Below are positions 8,275 through 16,031 of a DNA stretch of 42,427 bases, in pieces (the stretch's first letter is position 1; every line of letters begins with the position of its first letter). Source of the stretch: Candidatus Methanomethylophilaceae archaeon (GTDB taxonomy: Archaea; Thermoplasmatota; Thermoplasmata; Methanomassiliicoccales; Methanomethylophilaceae); assembly GCA_944320485.1 (NCBI GenBank), contig CALUHQ010000065.1, forward strand, positions 1-42,427, read 5' to 3'. Made by a program: the position numbers and the translations under genes. The notes under the pieces are model-generated. The model worked only from the letters and a program-made list of their open reading frames with translations, did not search any database and was not told the DNA's origin.

Positions 8275-8988
8275 ATGAGCGGATTCGAGAGGGCCCTGGA
8301 GGACGTCAGGCACGGGAGGCCGGTCCTCGTCTACGATTTCGACGACAGGGAGAGGGAGACCGACATGACCGTGGCGTCGCAGTTCGTGACCGCGGCCACG
8401 CTCAGGATGATGAGGCACGACGCCGGCGGGCTGGTATGCACCACCACACCCGGGAGGCTGGCAGAGAGGATAGGGCTCCCGTTCATGTCGGATGTGTTCT
8501 GGGACGATGTCAAGAGGTACCCGCTCCTCAGGGCGATGGCGCCCACCGACATCCCCTACGACAGGACGAAGTCCTCCTTCGGGATCACGATCAACCACCG
8601 CGACACCTACACAGGCATCACGGACGACGACCGCGCCCTGACCATAACCCAGTACGCGGACACGATATTCCAGGACGTCCCCGTGGAGGACATCCGCAGG
8701 GACATGGGCGAGAGGTTCAGGGCCCCGGGGCACGTGCATCTCCTGAACACCACGGACAGGATCCTCGTGAACAGGAGGGGGCACACCGAGCTCTGCACCG
8801 CGCTCATGTACATGGCGGGCGTGAAGCCGTCGGCCACCATCTGCGAGATGATGGGCGACGACGGCGGGGCGATGCCGAGGGACGAGGTCGAGGCGTACGC
8901 CGAGGCCAAGGGCCTGTGCTTCGTCACCGGGTCGGAGATCCTCGACATGTGGGAGGGCTTCAGGTCCGAGCACGGGGAGGACGTCTGA
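8275..8988 (+). CDS. ribB: 3,4-dihydroxy-2-butanone 4-phosphate synthase
   Basis: A 237-residue enzyme that converts ribulose 5-phosphate to the four-carbon unit of riboflavin plus formate. Recognisable parts are VLVYDFDDRERETDM near residue 18 (acidic metal-binding loop), the RMMRHDAGGLVC segment, SSFGITINHRDTYTGIT, and the C-terminal HTELCTALMYMAGVKPSATICEMM with the conserved His and Glu. The frame is open upstream to 8080, but similarity begins at MSGFERALEDV, so ATG 8275 is chosen. It is the first gene of the operon: the ribL start codon follows its stop with no gap. Unlike many bacterial versions it has no GTP cyclohydrolase II domain, as expected in archaea. Confidence 0.95.
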   Translation: MSGFERALEDVRHGRPVLVYDFDDRERETDMTVASQFVTAATLRMMRHDAGGLVCTTTPGRLAERIGLPFMSDVFWDDVKRYPLLRAMAPTDIPYDRTKSSFGITINHRDTYTGITDDDRALTITQYADTIFQDVPVEDIRRDMGERFRAPGHVHLLNTTDRILVNRRGHTELCTALMYMAGVKPSATICEMMGDDGGAMPRDEVEAYAEAKGLCFVTGSEILDMWEGFRSEHGEDV

Positions 8989-9887
<899 letters not shown>

Positions 9888-9891
9888 TTCC

Positions 9892-10302
9892 ATGAAGGAG
9901 TACAAGATCGGAATGGTGGCCGCGGAGTTCAACTTCGAGGTCACGTCCCTCATGATCGAGAGGGCCAAGGCGGAGGCCGAGTTCCTCGGCGTGAAGATTA
10001 CCAAGACCATACTGGTCCCCGGCGTGTTCGAGATTCCCATGGCGGTGAAGAACATGCTGGAGAAGGACGACATCGACGCGGTCATCACCCTCGGTGCGGT
10101 CATCACCGGCGAGACCAAGCACGACGAGGTCGTCGTCGCCCAGTCCTCGAGGAAGATCATGGACCTGGGACTCGAGTACAACAAGCCAGTCGGGTTCGGA
10201 ATCACCGGTCCCGGCATGACCGAGCTCCAGGCGATGGACAGGATCGAGAAGGGCCGCGAGGTCGTCGACGCCGTCGTCAAGATGCTCCAGAGGCTGGAGT
10301 GA
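9892..10302 (+). CDS. ribH: 6,7-dimethyl-8-ribityllumazine synthase
   Basis: A 136-residue lumazine synthase that condenses the ribB product with the ribitylamino-pyrimidine. The motifs are intact: VAAEFNFEVTSLMIERA (substrate-binding Phe), VPGVFEIPMAVK, and LGAVITGETKHDEVV with the catalytic His in KHDEVV. It starts 4 bp after ribC and ends the operon, before a palindromic hairpin. With ribB, ribL and ribC it gives ring closure through FAD. GTP cyclohydrolase III, the deaminase/reductase steps and riboflavin kinase are not in this window. Confidence 0.96.
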   Translation: MKEYKIGMVAAEFNFEVTSLMIERAKAEAEFLGVKITKTILVPGVFEIPMAVKNMLEKDDIDAVITLGAVITGETKHDEVVVAQSSRKIMDLGLEYNKPVGFGITGPGMTELQAMDRIEKGREVVDAVVKMLQRLE

Positions 10303-10310
10303 AAACATTT

Positions 10311-10334
10311 CCCGGGATTTTCCCGGGTTCTTCC
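10311..10334 (+). terminator. Hairpin after the riboflavin operon
   Basis: Two CCCGGG palindromes (10311-10316 and 10322-10327) face each other across ATTTT and are followed by TTCTTCCT. The element lies 8 bp beyond the ribH stop and probably ends the rib transcript. Confidence 0.6.
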
Positions 10335-10407
10335 TATACTTCTCACATGGATCCTGGGACGGCGTCGGCAGGATGATAACCTCCGATCCCGATTCCAAGA
10401 CGATTCC

Positions 10408-11322
10408 ATGGCAGACTACGAGCCGGTGAGGGTCAGGCGCCTGGACCTGGACGGTCTCAGGGAGCTGGTGTTCGCGCCCTACAGGGGACATGCATTCAGG
10501 GGCCACGGCGTTACAACGTACCCGTTGGTCCCGAAGGCCTACCGCAAGGACGGGTACCGGATCCTCCTGGAGATGATGAACGGATACCTGAAGTACAACG
10601 GCATCGCCGGGAGGTCCTACCAGGACCTGGACATCGAGGTCCTGGAGATGGCGAACCTCAGGATATTCCACGAGCTGTCCAACGCCCAGGGTCTGCCCGT
10701 GCCGGATCTGGCGTCCACCACCGACGATCCCCTGAAGGAGGCCACGCACGCCATGATGTACGAGGACAGGAGCAACGGGAGATGGATGGACAACAGGTGG
10801 ACGGAGGTCGCCTGTCTGGCCCAGCACTACGGCGTCCCCACGAGGCTCCTGGACTGGAGCACGGACATCAACGTGGCCCTGCACTTCGCGGCGACGAGCG
10901 CCCTCAGGCACATAGACGACGGGAACGGGCACTTCTGCCTGTGGGTCCTGGACATGGACCTGGCCAAGAGGATGGTGCCAGGTCTGGACGTGATCCGTCC
11001 CGACTACAGCCGCAACCCGAACATGCACGCCCAGTCCGGGGTGATGACCCTGATGAGGGGGATTCCGTCCGCAAGTCTTTCAATGCCGTTCGACGACCAT
11101 ATCAGGTGTATGCTCCGCTCCGCAGGGATGGTCACAAACCTATCGGAGGAGTACGACCGTCCCGTTCTGGAGAGGCTCGACATCCCGTACGATCTGCTCG
11201 GAGATTTGTCGGCGTACCTGTCCAGTCGCAGGTACGACTCCAGCAGGTTCAATCCCGGGTTCAGGGGGTCGTACCTGTGCATGCAGGAATGCAGGGCATA
11301 CTCAAGGCTGCCGGACAGATGA
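10408..11322 (+). CDS. FRG-domain protein
   Basis: A 304-residue soluble protein. The FRG domain is recognised from YRGHAFRGHG near residue 25, the PKAYRK segment, and the core EVACLAQHYGVPTRLLDWS near 135-155, followed by DINVALHFAAT. The F-R-G and the H-x-G-x-P-T-R-x-L-D-W pattern define this family, whose biochemical role is not settled; members often sit in accessory and phage-defence regions. The C-terminal 100 residues show no known motif. Here the gene stands alone between the riboflavin operon and a convergent zinc-ribbon gene 9 bp away. A weak TATA-like GATAAC lies about 30 bp upstream of the ATG. Confidence 0.85.
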   Translation: MADYEPVRVRRLDLDGLRELVFAPYRGHAFRGHGVTTYPLVPKAYRKDGYRILLEMMNGYLKYNGIAGRSYQDLDIEVLEMANLRIFHELSNAQGLPVPDLASTTDDPLKEATHAMMYEDRSNGRWMDNRWTEVACLAQHYGVPTRLLDWSTDINVALHFAATSALRHIDDGNGHFCLWVLDMDLAKRMVPGLDVIRPDYSRNPNMHAQSGVMTLMRGIPSASLSMPFDDHIRCMLRSAGMVTNLSEEYDRPVLERLDIPYDLLGDLSAYLSSRRYDSSRFNPGFRGSYLCMQECRAYSRLPDR

Positions 11323-11331
11323 TTCCGCAGG

Positions 11332-11733
11332 TCACATCCTGGGGTTGCGGTTGCCGCCGATGCTCCTCCTGACGGTCTCTATCACAAGCGACAGGGGCAC
11401 GTCGGTCTCCATGGAGATCTTGATGCATCCGTTCCCGTTCATGTAGCGGTCGATGATGTCCTTGGTGTCGTAGCCCACGTTCTCGGTGCTCCGATGGTTG
11501 TTCGCACCCGGGTCCTGGGACCACGAGCGGGTCTTGCACATGGGACACCTCAGGGGCTTCCTGTCCGAGCGGGAGAACCACTTGTGCCCGCACACGGAGC
11601 ATGTGTTGACGGTGGGCTCGTCCTTCCAGCGATAGGTGCCGCAGCTGGGGCATCTGACGGGGGAATCGGTATGGCTGTACCAGGCGTGTCCACACCTTCT
11701 ACAAGTCTTCCTCCTATCGTTGAGTGTGGACAT
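11332..11733 (-). CDS. Tandem zinc-ribbon protein with helical C-terminal domain
   Basis: A 133-residue protein with two copies of one zinc ribbon. Copy 1 (about 11-40) reads CRRCGHAWYS then RCPSCGTYRW. Copy 2 (about 44-73) reads CSVCGHKWFS then RCPMCKTRSW. Eight Cys give two four-Cys zinc sites. The C-terminal 45 residues (DTKDIIDRYMNGNG, then SLVIETVRRSI) look helical and could be a helix-turn-helix, so a DNA-binding role is possible but not shown. The two copies clearly arose by internal duplication. A 26-bp inverted repeat lies between its TATA box and the ATG, which hints at a regulated gene. It converges with the FRG gene. Confidence 0.78.
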   Translation of the reverse strand: MSTLNDRRKTCRRCGHAWYSHTDSPVRCPSCGTYRWKDEPTVNTCSVCGHKWFSRSDRKPLRCPMCKTRSWSQDPGANNHRSTENVGYDTKDIIDRYMNGNGCIKISMETDVPLSLVIETVRRSIGGNRNPRM

Positions 11734-11743
11734 GAGAGCACCT

Positions 11744-11781
11744 GTAAGACACGTCCATCTCGGTCTTACGAGTATAAAACC
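11744..11781 (-). promoter_or_regulatory. TATA box and inverted repeat before the zinc-ribbon gene
   Basis: The TATA element GGTTTTATAC (11772-11781, minus strand) is 44 bp from the ATG. Between them lies GTAAGAC (11744-11750) and GTCTTAC (11763-11769), perfect 7-bp arms 12 bp apart (19 bp centre to centre, about two helical turns). This suits a dimeric repressor bound near the transcription start. Confidence 0.55.
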
Positions 11782-11863
11782 GTTGGTCGGGCTGGATAGT
11801 TCTTTGGATTTACTTTACCACCATCCAGAAGTGCGCCGGAGACCGGGCGGAACGGTGGTTGTG

Positions 11864-11893
11864 CCCGGCCCTCGAGGGGTCCCGAGGGCCGGG
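11864..11893 (-). terminator. Strong hairpin after the aminotransferase gene
   Basis: CCCGGCCCTCG (11864-11874) and CGAGGGCCGGG (11883-11893) are perfect 11-bp arms with an 8-base loop. The hairpin lies 18 bp past the stop of the aminotransferase gene. No clear T-run follows on that strand. Confidence 0.6.
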
Positions 11894-11911
11894 ATTGATC
11901 CTGAAGGTTCG

Positions 11912-13120
11912 TCAGGCGACCCTGCGGGCGAGGAAGCGCTCGAGCTTGTCGTACGCCTCCTCCAGGACGGACATCTGCGGGAGGGTGATGGTCCTGAAGT
12001 GGGACTCGCCGAACTCGCCGAAGCCGGATCCGTGGACCAGCACGACGCCCTCCTCTGCGATGAGGTCGAGGACGAAGTCCTTGTCCGTCTTCCAGGGTGT
12101 GCCCTTGAGGTCGATGTGGGGGAACATGTAGAACGCCCCCTTGACGCGGTTGGTGGAGATCCCGGGGATCTCGTTGAGCCTCTTGTAGGTGAACTCGGAC
12201 CTCTCCCTGAGTTTCCTGTTGAGGTCCACGATGTAGTCCTGGGGTCCCTGCAGGGATGCTTTGGCCGCGGCCTGGCAGGGGACGTTGGCGCAGATCCTGG
12301 CCCTGAACTGCTTCATCATGCCCTCGCGGACCTCGTCCATGAGCCCGTACTTGTCCATGAAGTAGCAGTAGCCCATCCTCCATCCGGGCATGAGGTTGAC
12401 CTTGGAGAACCCGTTGAAGATGACCCTTGGCACGTCGTCGGGGAGCTGGGATGCGGAGAAGTAGTCGCCCTCCATGACAATCTTGTCGTAGATCTCGTCC
12501 GAGATGAGGGGGATGTCGTACTCCGCGGAGATGTCGCCGATCTCCCTGATGGCCTTCTCGTCGTAGATCGCGCCCGTCGGGTTGTTGGGGTTGATGACGA
12601 CCATGGCCTTGGTCCTGTTGGTGATCCTCTTGCGGATCATGTCGGTGTCGGGCCTCCAGTCCTCGTCCTCGATCTGCCTGTACGCGACGGTGCGCCCCTC
12701 GTAGAAGTTGATGTACTGGGCGTAGGACGGGTATCCGGGTCCGGGCACGAGGACCTCGTCCCCGGGCTCGATGAGGGTGCCCATCATGATGTTGATGCAC
12801 TCGCTGACCCCGGCGGTAACGTAGACGTCCTCCGGGGTGATGTGGATCCCGTGCTTCTCGTACTCCCTCTGGACGATCGCCTCCCTCAGGTCGAGGTTGC
12901 CCTGGGAGTCCCCGTAACCGTTGTCGGTCTCGTCCACCGCCGCCCTGAGGGTGGCCTTGAAGTACTCGGGGGTCTCGAAGTCCCACTTGTTGGGGTCGCC
13001 GATGTTGAGATCAAGGAGCTTCTTCCCTGCTTTGGCGGCAGCGGCGGCGGGAACCGTGACCTCACGGATTGCGTAGTTCATTCCCATCGACCTTCTTGAT
13101 GCCTTGATCTTCGTCTTCAT
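11912..13120 (-). CDS. Class I/II aminotransferase, alanine-type (AlaT-like)
   Basis: A 402-residue PLP aminotransferase. Seen are LNIGDPNKWDFETP near residue 37, the YGDSQGNLDLREAI segment, VPGPGYPSYAQY, NPNNPTGA near 165, SDEIYDKI with the PLP-binding Asp/Tyr, and NGFSKVNLMPGWRMGY with Schiff-base Lys240 and the Arg downstream. The Y-G-x-S-x-G and GFSK patterns resemble the alanine--pyruvate/glutamate group (AlaT), so alanine made from pyruvate and glutamate is the likeliest reaction; aspartate cannot be ruled out. The ATG at 13120 sits 34 bp from an AT-rich element shared with the divergent gene at 13179. A short inverted repeat (13122-13135) abuts the start codon. Confidence 0.9.
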   Translation of the reverse strand: MKTKIKASRRSMGMNYAIREVTVPAAAAAKAGKKLLDLNIGDPNKWDFETPEYFKATLRAAVDETDNGYGDSQGNLDLREAIVQREYEKHGIHITPEDVYVTAGVSECINIMMGTLIEPGDEVLVPGPGYPSYAQYINFYEGRTVAYRQIEDEDWRPDTDMIRKRITNRTKAMVVINPNNPTGAIYDEKAIREIGDISAEYDIPLISDEIYDKIVMEGDYFSASQLPDDVPRVIFNGFSKVNLMPGWRMGYCYFMDKYGLMDEVREGMMKQFRARICANVPCQAAAKASLQGPQDYIVDLNRKLRERSEFTYKRLNEIPGISTNRVKGAFYMFPHIDLKGTPWKTDKDFVLDLIAEEGVVLVHGSGFGEFGESHFRTITLPQMSVLEEAYDKLERFLARRVA

Positions 13121-13121
13121 A

Positions 13122-13158
13122 AGCGATCGGTCGCTAACATTCGTTTACCGATTTAAGT
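13122..13158. promoter_or_regulatory. Divergent promoter shared by the aminotransferase gene and the gene at 13179
   Basis: The element CCGATTTAAG (13149-13158) reads TTTAAG or CTTAAA depending on strand. It lies 34 bp from the minus-strand start (13120) and 25 bp from the plus-strand start (13179), so one AT-rich box can serve both genes. AGCGA-TCGG-TCGCT (13122-13135) is a perfect inverted repeat with 5-bp arms just upstream of the aminotransferase ATG. Confidence 0.5.
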
Positions 13159-13178
13159 GATGCGGGGACCAGGGTGGC

Positions 13179-14240
13179 ATGGAGGCTTTATCCGTCACGG
13201 GAAGATACCGTGTCATGCGCGCTGAAGTGTCCTTCATGCTGTTCGGATTTGGGAGATCGGGCAAGGGTTCCAGGAAGGAGAAGCCTTCCGGGGGTTTCCG
13301 GGGCAGTCTGAACGACGAGGTCCACGGGGCGCACTCGGACGGGGAGAACATAATACTCTCCGCAGCGGCCGGCGGGGGCAGCTACCCGGCCAAGGAGGCC
13401 GGCCAGTGGGTGTCGGACGAGACTCTGAGCGGACAGTACAGGCTGGTGTTCCAGCCGATGAACCTGAAGGGTCAGAGAACGGGCGGACTCCTGGTGTCCA
13501 CGAACATAGTCTCCAGGCAGGTGGTGCTCAGGGTCTGCGGTCTCCGCGACGTGTCCGGGATGCTCAGCGCCTACACCCCCGACAGGGAGGATGCCGTCGC
13601 CCTCATGAGGGAGGCCAACGGGGAGGATCCGGTGGAGTACCGCTTCCTGGTCGGCGTGTTCTCCGATGACTTCTACAACATGCGCAGGCTCCAGAGGCCG
13701 GACGGGGACGGTCTGCCCTGCCCGATGTGCCTGTTCGGGGAGTACCTGGGGGACGAGGAGTGCATCAACCTCCCGGAGCATTCCCAGAGGCTTGCGGACT
13801 TCACCCTGGGGGCCCACCCGGAGGGGGACGGAATCAGGCTCAGCACCGACCTGGGCGGGATCCTGTTCCGGGAGTCCGATGTCGGGCCTGCGGACGTTCC
13901 GGAGGGCTCGCTCCGCCTGCTGATAGATTCCGACCCGGCGGCCAGGATGGCGGGAAGGGAACCTGCGGACGGTCCTTACATCTCACTGTCCTCGGAGGAC
14001 ATCCCGCGCGACATTGCGGTCAGGATACTCATGGACAGGTTCCGTCCGGGGGTGCTGAACGTGTACACCCCGCGCAGGGAGGATGCGATGGAGCTGATGA
14101 GGGAGGCCCTTGGTGAGAAGAGGCCTCACGAGGAGAAGTTCCCGGAGGGGCTGGGCGGGATGTCGTGCTTACGCCGCTCGTCCGGTGAAGGGCCCCGGGC
14201 CGTGTACGGTCTGGAGACCGGGGAAGGCCCGGGGGATTGA
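13179..14240 (+). CDS. Unknown protein with internal repeat
   Basis: A protein of up to 353 residues that I do not recognise. It has two related halves. YTPDREDAVALMREANGE (near 130) and YTPRREDAMELMREALGE (near 300) are plainly duplicated, and each follows a stretch rich in beta-strand residues (VVLRVCGLRDVSGML; DIAVRILMDRFRPGVL). Between them lies a CPMC motif and a charged region. There is no signal peptide or membrane segment. The start is uncertain: ATG 13179 is preceded by AGGGTGG and a TATA-like element 25 bp away, but ATG 13215 and 13236 are also in frame. The C-terminal 40 residues are Gly/Arg/Glu-rich. It ends 3 bp from a convergent gene. Confidence 0.7.
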   Translation: MEALSVTGRYRVMRAEVSFMLFGFGRSGKGSRKEKPSGGFRGSLNDEVHGAHSDGENIILSAAAGGGSYPAKEAGQWVSDETLSGQYRLVFQPMNLKGQRTGGLLVSTNIVSRQVVLRVCGLRDVSGMLSAYTPDREDAVALMREANGEDPVEYRFLVGVFSDDFYNMRRLQRPDGDGLPCPMCLFGEYLGDEECINLPEHSQRLADFTLGAHPEGDGIRLSTDLGGILFRESDVGPADVPEGSLRLLIDSDPAARMAGREPADGPYISLSSEDIPRDIAVRILMDRFRPGVLNVYTPRREDAMELMREALGEKRPHEEKFPEGLGGMSCLRRSSGEGPRAVYGLETGEGPGD

Positions 14241-14243
14241 GAT

Positions 14244-14558
14244 TCATTCGAGGTCTATCGACACTGGCCTCTTCAGTCCCAGGTCGCCGGCGGCCTCGAG
14301 GGACTTGACGATCGCACAGGGCACGGGGCAGGCAGTGTGGCGGATGTTCTCGGTGGCCCAGGCGTAGACCTTGGACTCGTTGAACGGCGCGCCGACCTCC
14401 TCGTAGGCATTGATGCACAGCTCGGGGCACTTGGAGACCATGGGGCAGTCGCTCTCGATCCTGATGTTGACGGACATCATGTCCTCGGTGGGGGTGGCGT
14501 AGATCGTGGTGGTCTTGCCGCAGACACCGGCTTTGACGGTCGTTTTGCAGTCTGACAT
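14244..14558 (-). CDS. Small Cys-rich conserved protein
   Basis: A 104-residue protein with seven Cys: C4, C13, C38, C44, C48, C77 and C81. The spacings CPMVSKCPELC and CPVPC suggest a metal or iron-sulfur site. The first half reads VKAGVCGKTTTIYAT and VNIRIESDCP, a beta-rich start common to a family of about 100-residue proteins in methanogens and anaerobes. DUF6951 is my best guess from memory and is not confirmed. The ATG is preceded by GAGGAAA and by a TATA box (CTTTATTAACC, 14591-14602) about 38 bp away. It lies alone between a convergent unknown gene and purA. Confidence 0.72.
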   Translation of the reverse strand: MSDCKTTVKAGVCGKTTTIYATPTEDMMSVNIRIESDCPMVSKCPELCINAYEEVGAPFNESKVYAWATENIRHTACPVPCAIVKSLEAAGDLGLKRPVSIDLE

Positions 14559-14590
14559 AGCGTTTCCTCGGATTGATGAGCCGCTTGCAC

Positions 14591-14602
14591 GGTTAATAAA
14601 GG
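14591..14602 (-). promoter_or_regulatory. TATA box for the small Cys-rich gene
   Basis: CTTTATTAACC on the minus strand, about 38 bp upstream of ATG 14558, leaving a short leader that carries the Shine-Dalgarno-like GAGGAAA. Confidence 0.5.
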
Positions 14603-14619
14603 ATTGGGGGCGGTCGGAA

Positions 14620-14667
14620 AAGTAAAGGACGGTTTACCGTCCCGGCGGGAGGGGATGCCCCCTCCCG
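14620..14667 (-). terminator. Tandem hairpin terminator after purA
   Basis: Reading along the purA transcript, the first hairpin has arms 14646-14654/14659-14667 (CGGGAGGGG/CCCCTCCCG, loop ATGC). The second has arms 14627-14632/14637-14642 (GGACGG/CCGTCC, loop TTTA on the plus strand). The T-rich TTTACTTTTCC follows. This is the best terminator-like array in the window; a similar double hairpin follows tpiA. Confidence 0.7.
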
Positions 14668-14677
14668 GGATCGGGTT

Positions 14678-15988
14678 TCAGTTCCACCAGTCGCCGCGGC
14701 GGTCGATGGTCTCGTCCCTGTCGGGTCCGAGGCTGATCAGGTCGGCGGGGACCCTGAGGTACCTCTCGACGAACTCGATGTACTCGCGCATCTCGCCGGG
14801 GAGATCGTCGTATCCGGCCTTCACGACTGACATCGTGTCCTCGGGTTTCCATCCCTTCCAGCCCTTGAAGTGCTCGTACACCGGCTTGGCCCTGTTGAGC
14901 TTGGCGATGGACGCGGGGAAGTGTCTGACCTCCTCGCCGTCGATCTCGTACGCCACGCACACCGGGAGGTCGGGGGTGTCGTTGAGGACGTCGATCTTGG
15001 TGATGCCCAGGGACGTGAACCCGCACATCCTGGAGGCGTGCTCGCACACCACGAGGTCGAGCCATCCGCATCTCCTGCCCCTGCCGGTGGTCACGCCGAA
15101 CTCGCCGCCCTTGTGCTGCAGGGCCAGTTCCTCCTCGCCGGAGAGCTCAGTGACGAAGGGGCCCTCGCCGACGCGGGTGGTGTAGGCCTTGATGACACCG
15201 AGCACGCCGTCGATCCTGTTGGGGGCCACACCGGAGCCGGTGCAGATGCCTCCGCCGCAGGTGGCGGACGAGGTGACGTAGGGGTACGTCCCGTGGTCGA
15301 TGTCCAGCATGGCGCCCTGGGCGCCCTCGAATATGACGTTCTTGCCCTGGTCCAGGGCGTCGTTGATGAGGACGGACGTGTCGCAGATGTACTTGCCGAC
15401 CATGTCCCTCCATCCCGCCATCTTCTCGTGCAGGGACTCGACGGTGCAGGAGCATGGCTCTGCCTCCATGAGGTCCAGCATGTCCTTCTTGTAAGGGAGT
15501 ATGAACGAAATCTTGTCGTCCAGGAGGTCGTCCTCCAGGAGGTCCCCGGCCCTGAATCCGATCCTGGCGATCTTGTCCTGGTAGGCGGGTCCGATGCCCT
15601 TCTTGGTGGTGCCGACGACGTTCTTGCCGCGGTACTTCTCCTCGGCGCCGTCCAGCTTCTTGTGGTAGTTCATGATGAGGTGGGCCCTGTCGGATATCCT
15701 CAGGCCGTCGACGCTGCCGCCGTTGTCCAGCACCTGCCTGATCTCCTCCCCGAGCTCCTCGAGGTTCACCACGACGCCGTTCCCGATGACGGCCAGCTTG
15801 CCGGGCCTCACGACCCCGGACGGGAGTCCGTGGAGCTTGAACGTCTTGCCGTCCACGATGATCGTGTGTCCGGCGTTGTTCCCGCCCTGGAAGCGCACGA
15901 TGAGGTCGGCCCTCTCGTCGAGGTAGTCTGTGATCTTTCCTTTGCCTTCGTCCCCCCACTGGGCTCCGATGATAGCTAGACTGGGCAT
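14678..15988 (-). CDS. purA: Adenylosuccinate synthetase
   Basis: A 436-residue enzyme that joins aspartate to IMP with GTP, the first step to AMP. The motifs are complete: IGAQWGDEGKGKITDYL at the N-terminus (P-loop with the catalytic Asp13-type residue), the GGNNAGHTI segment with the catalytic His, GIGPAYQDK, FEGAQGAMLDIDHGTYPYVTSS, and the C-terminal KIDVLNDTPDLPVCVAY. Length fits the family. A TATA box (CTTATAAGGG, 16022-16031) overlaps the end of trm1 on the same strand, so purA probably has its own promoter with a leader near 15 nt containing AGGTG. Confidence 0.97.
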   Translation of the reverse strand: MPSLAIIGAQWGDEGKGKITDYLDERADLIVRFQGGNNAGHTIIVDGKTFKLHGLPSGVVRPGKLAVIGNGVVVNLEELGEEIRQVLDNGGSVDGLRISDRAHLIMNYHKKLDGAEEKYRGKNVVGTTKKGIGPAYQDKIARIGFRAGDLLEDDLLDDKISFILPYKKDMLDLMEAEPCSCTVESLHEKMAGWRDMVGKYICDTSVLINDALDQGKNVIFEGAQGAMLDIDHGTYPYVTSSATCGGGICTGSGVAPNRIDGVLGVIKAYTTRVGEGPFVTELSGEEELALQHKGGEFGVTTGRGRRCGWLDLVVCEHASRMCGFTSLGITKIDVLNDTPDLPVCVAYEIDGEEVRHFPASIAKLNRAKPVYEHFKGWKGWKPEDTMSVVKAGYDDLPGEMREYIEFVERYLRVPADLISLGPDRDETIDRRGDWWN

Positions 15989-16021
15989 GTTCTGGCACCT
16001 AGTCCGTCGCTAGCTTATGCA

Positions 16022-16031
16022 CCCTTATAAG
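16022..16031 (-). promoter_or_regulatory. TATA box for purA, overlapping the end of trm1
   Basis: CTTATAAGGG on the minus strand, centred 39 bp before the purA ATG. It covers the TAA stop of trm1 (16025-16027). The leader contains AGGTG ahead of the start. Confidence 0.55.
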
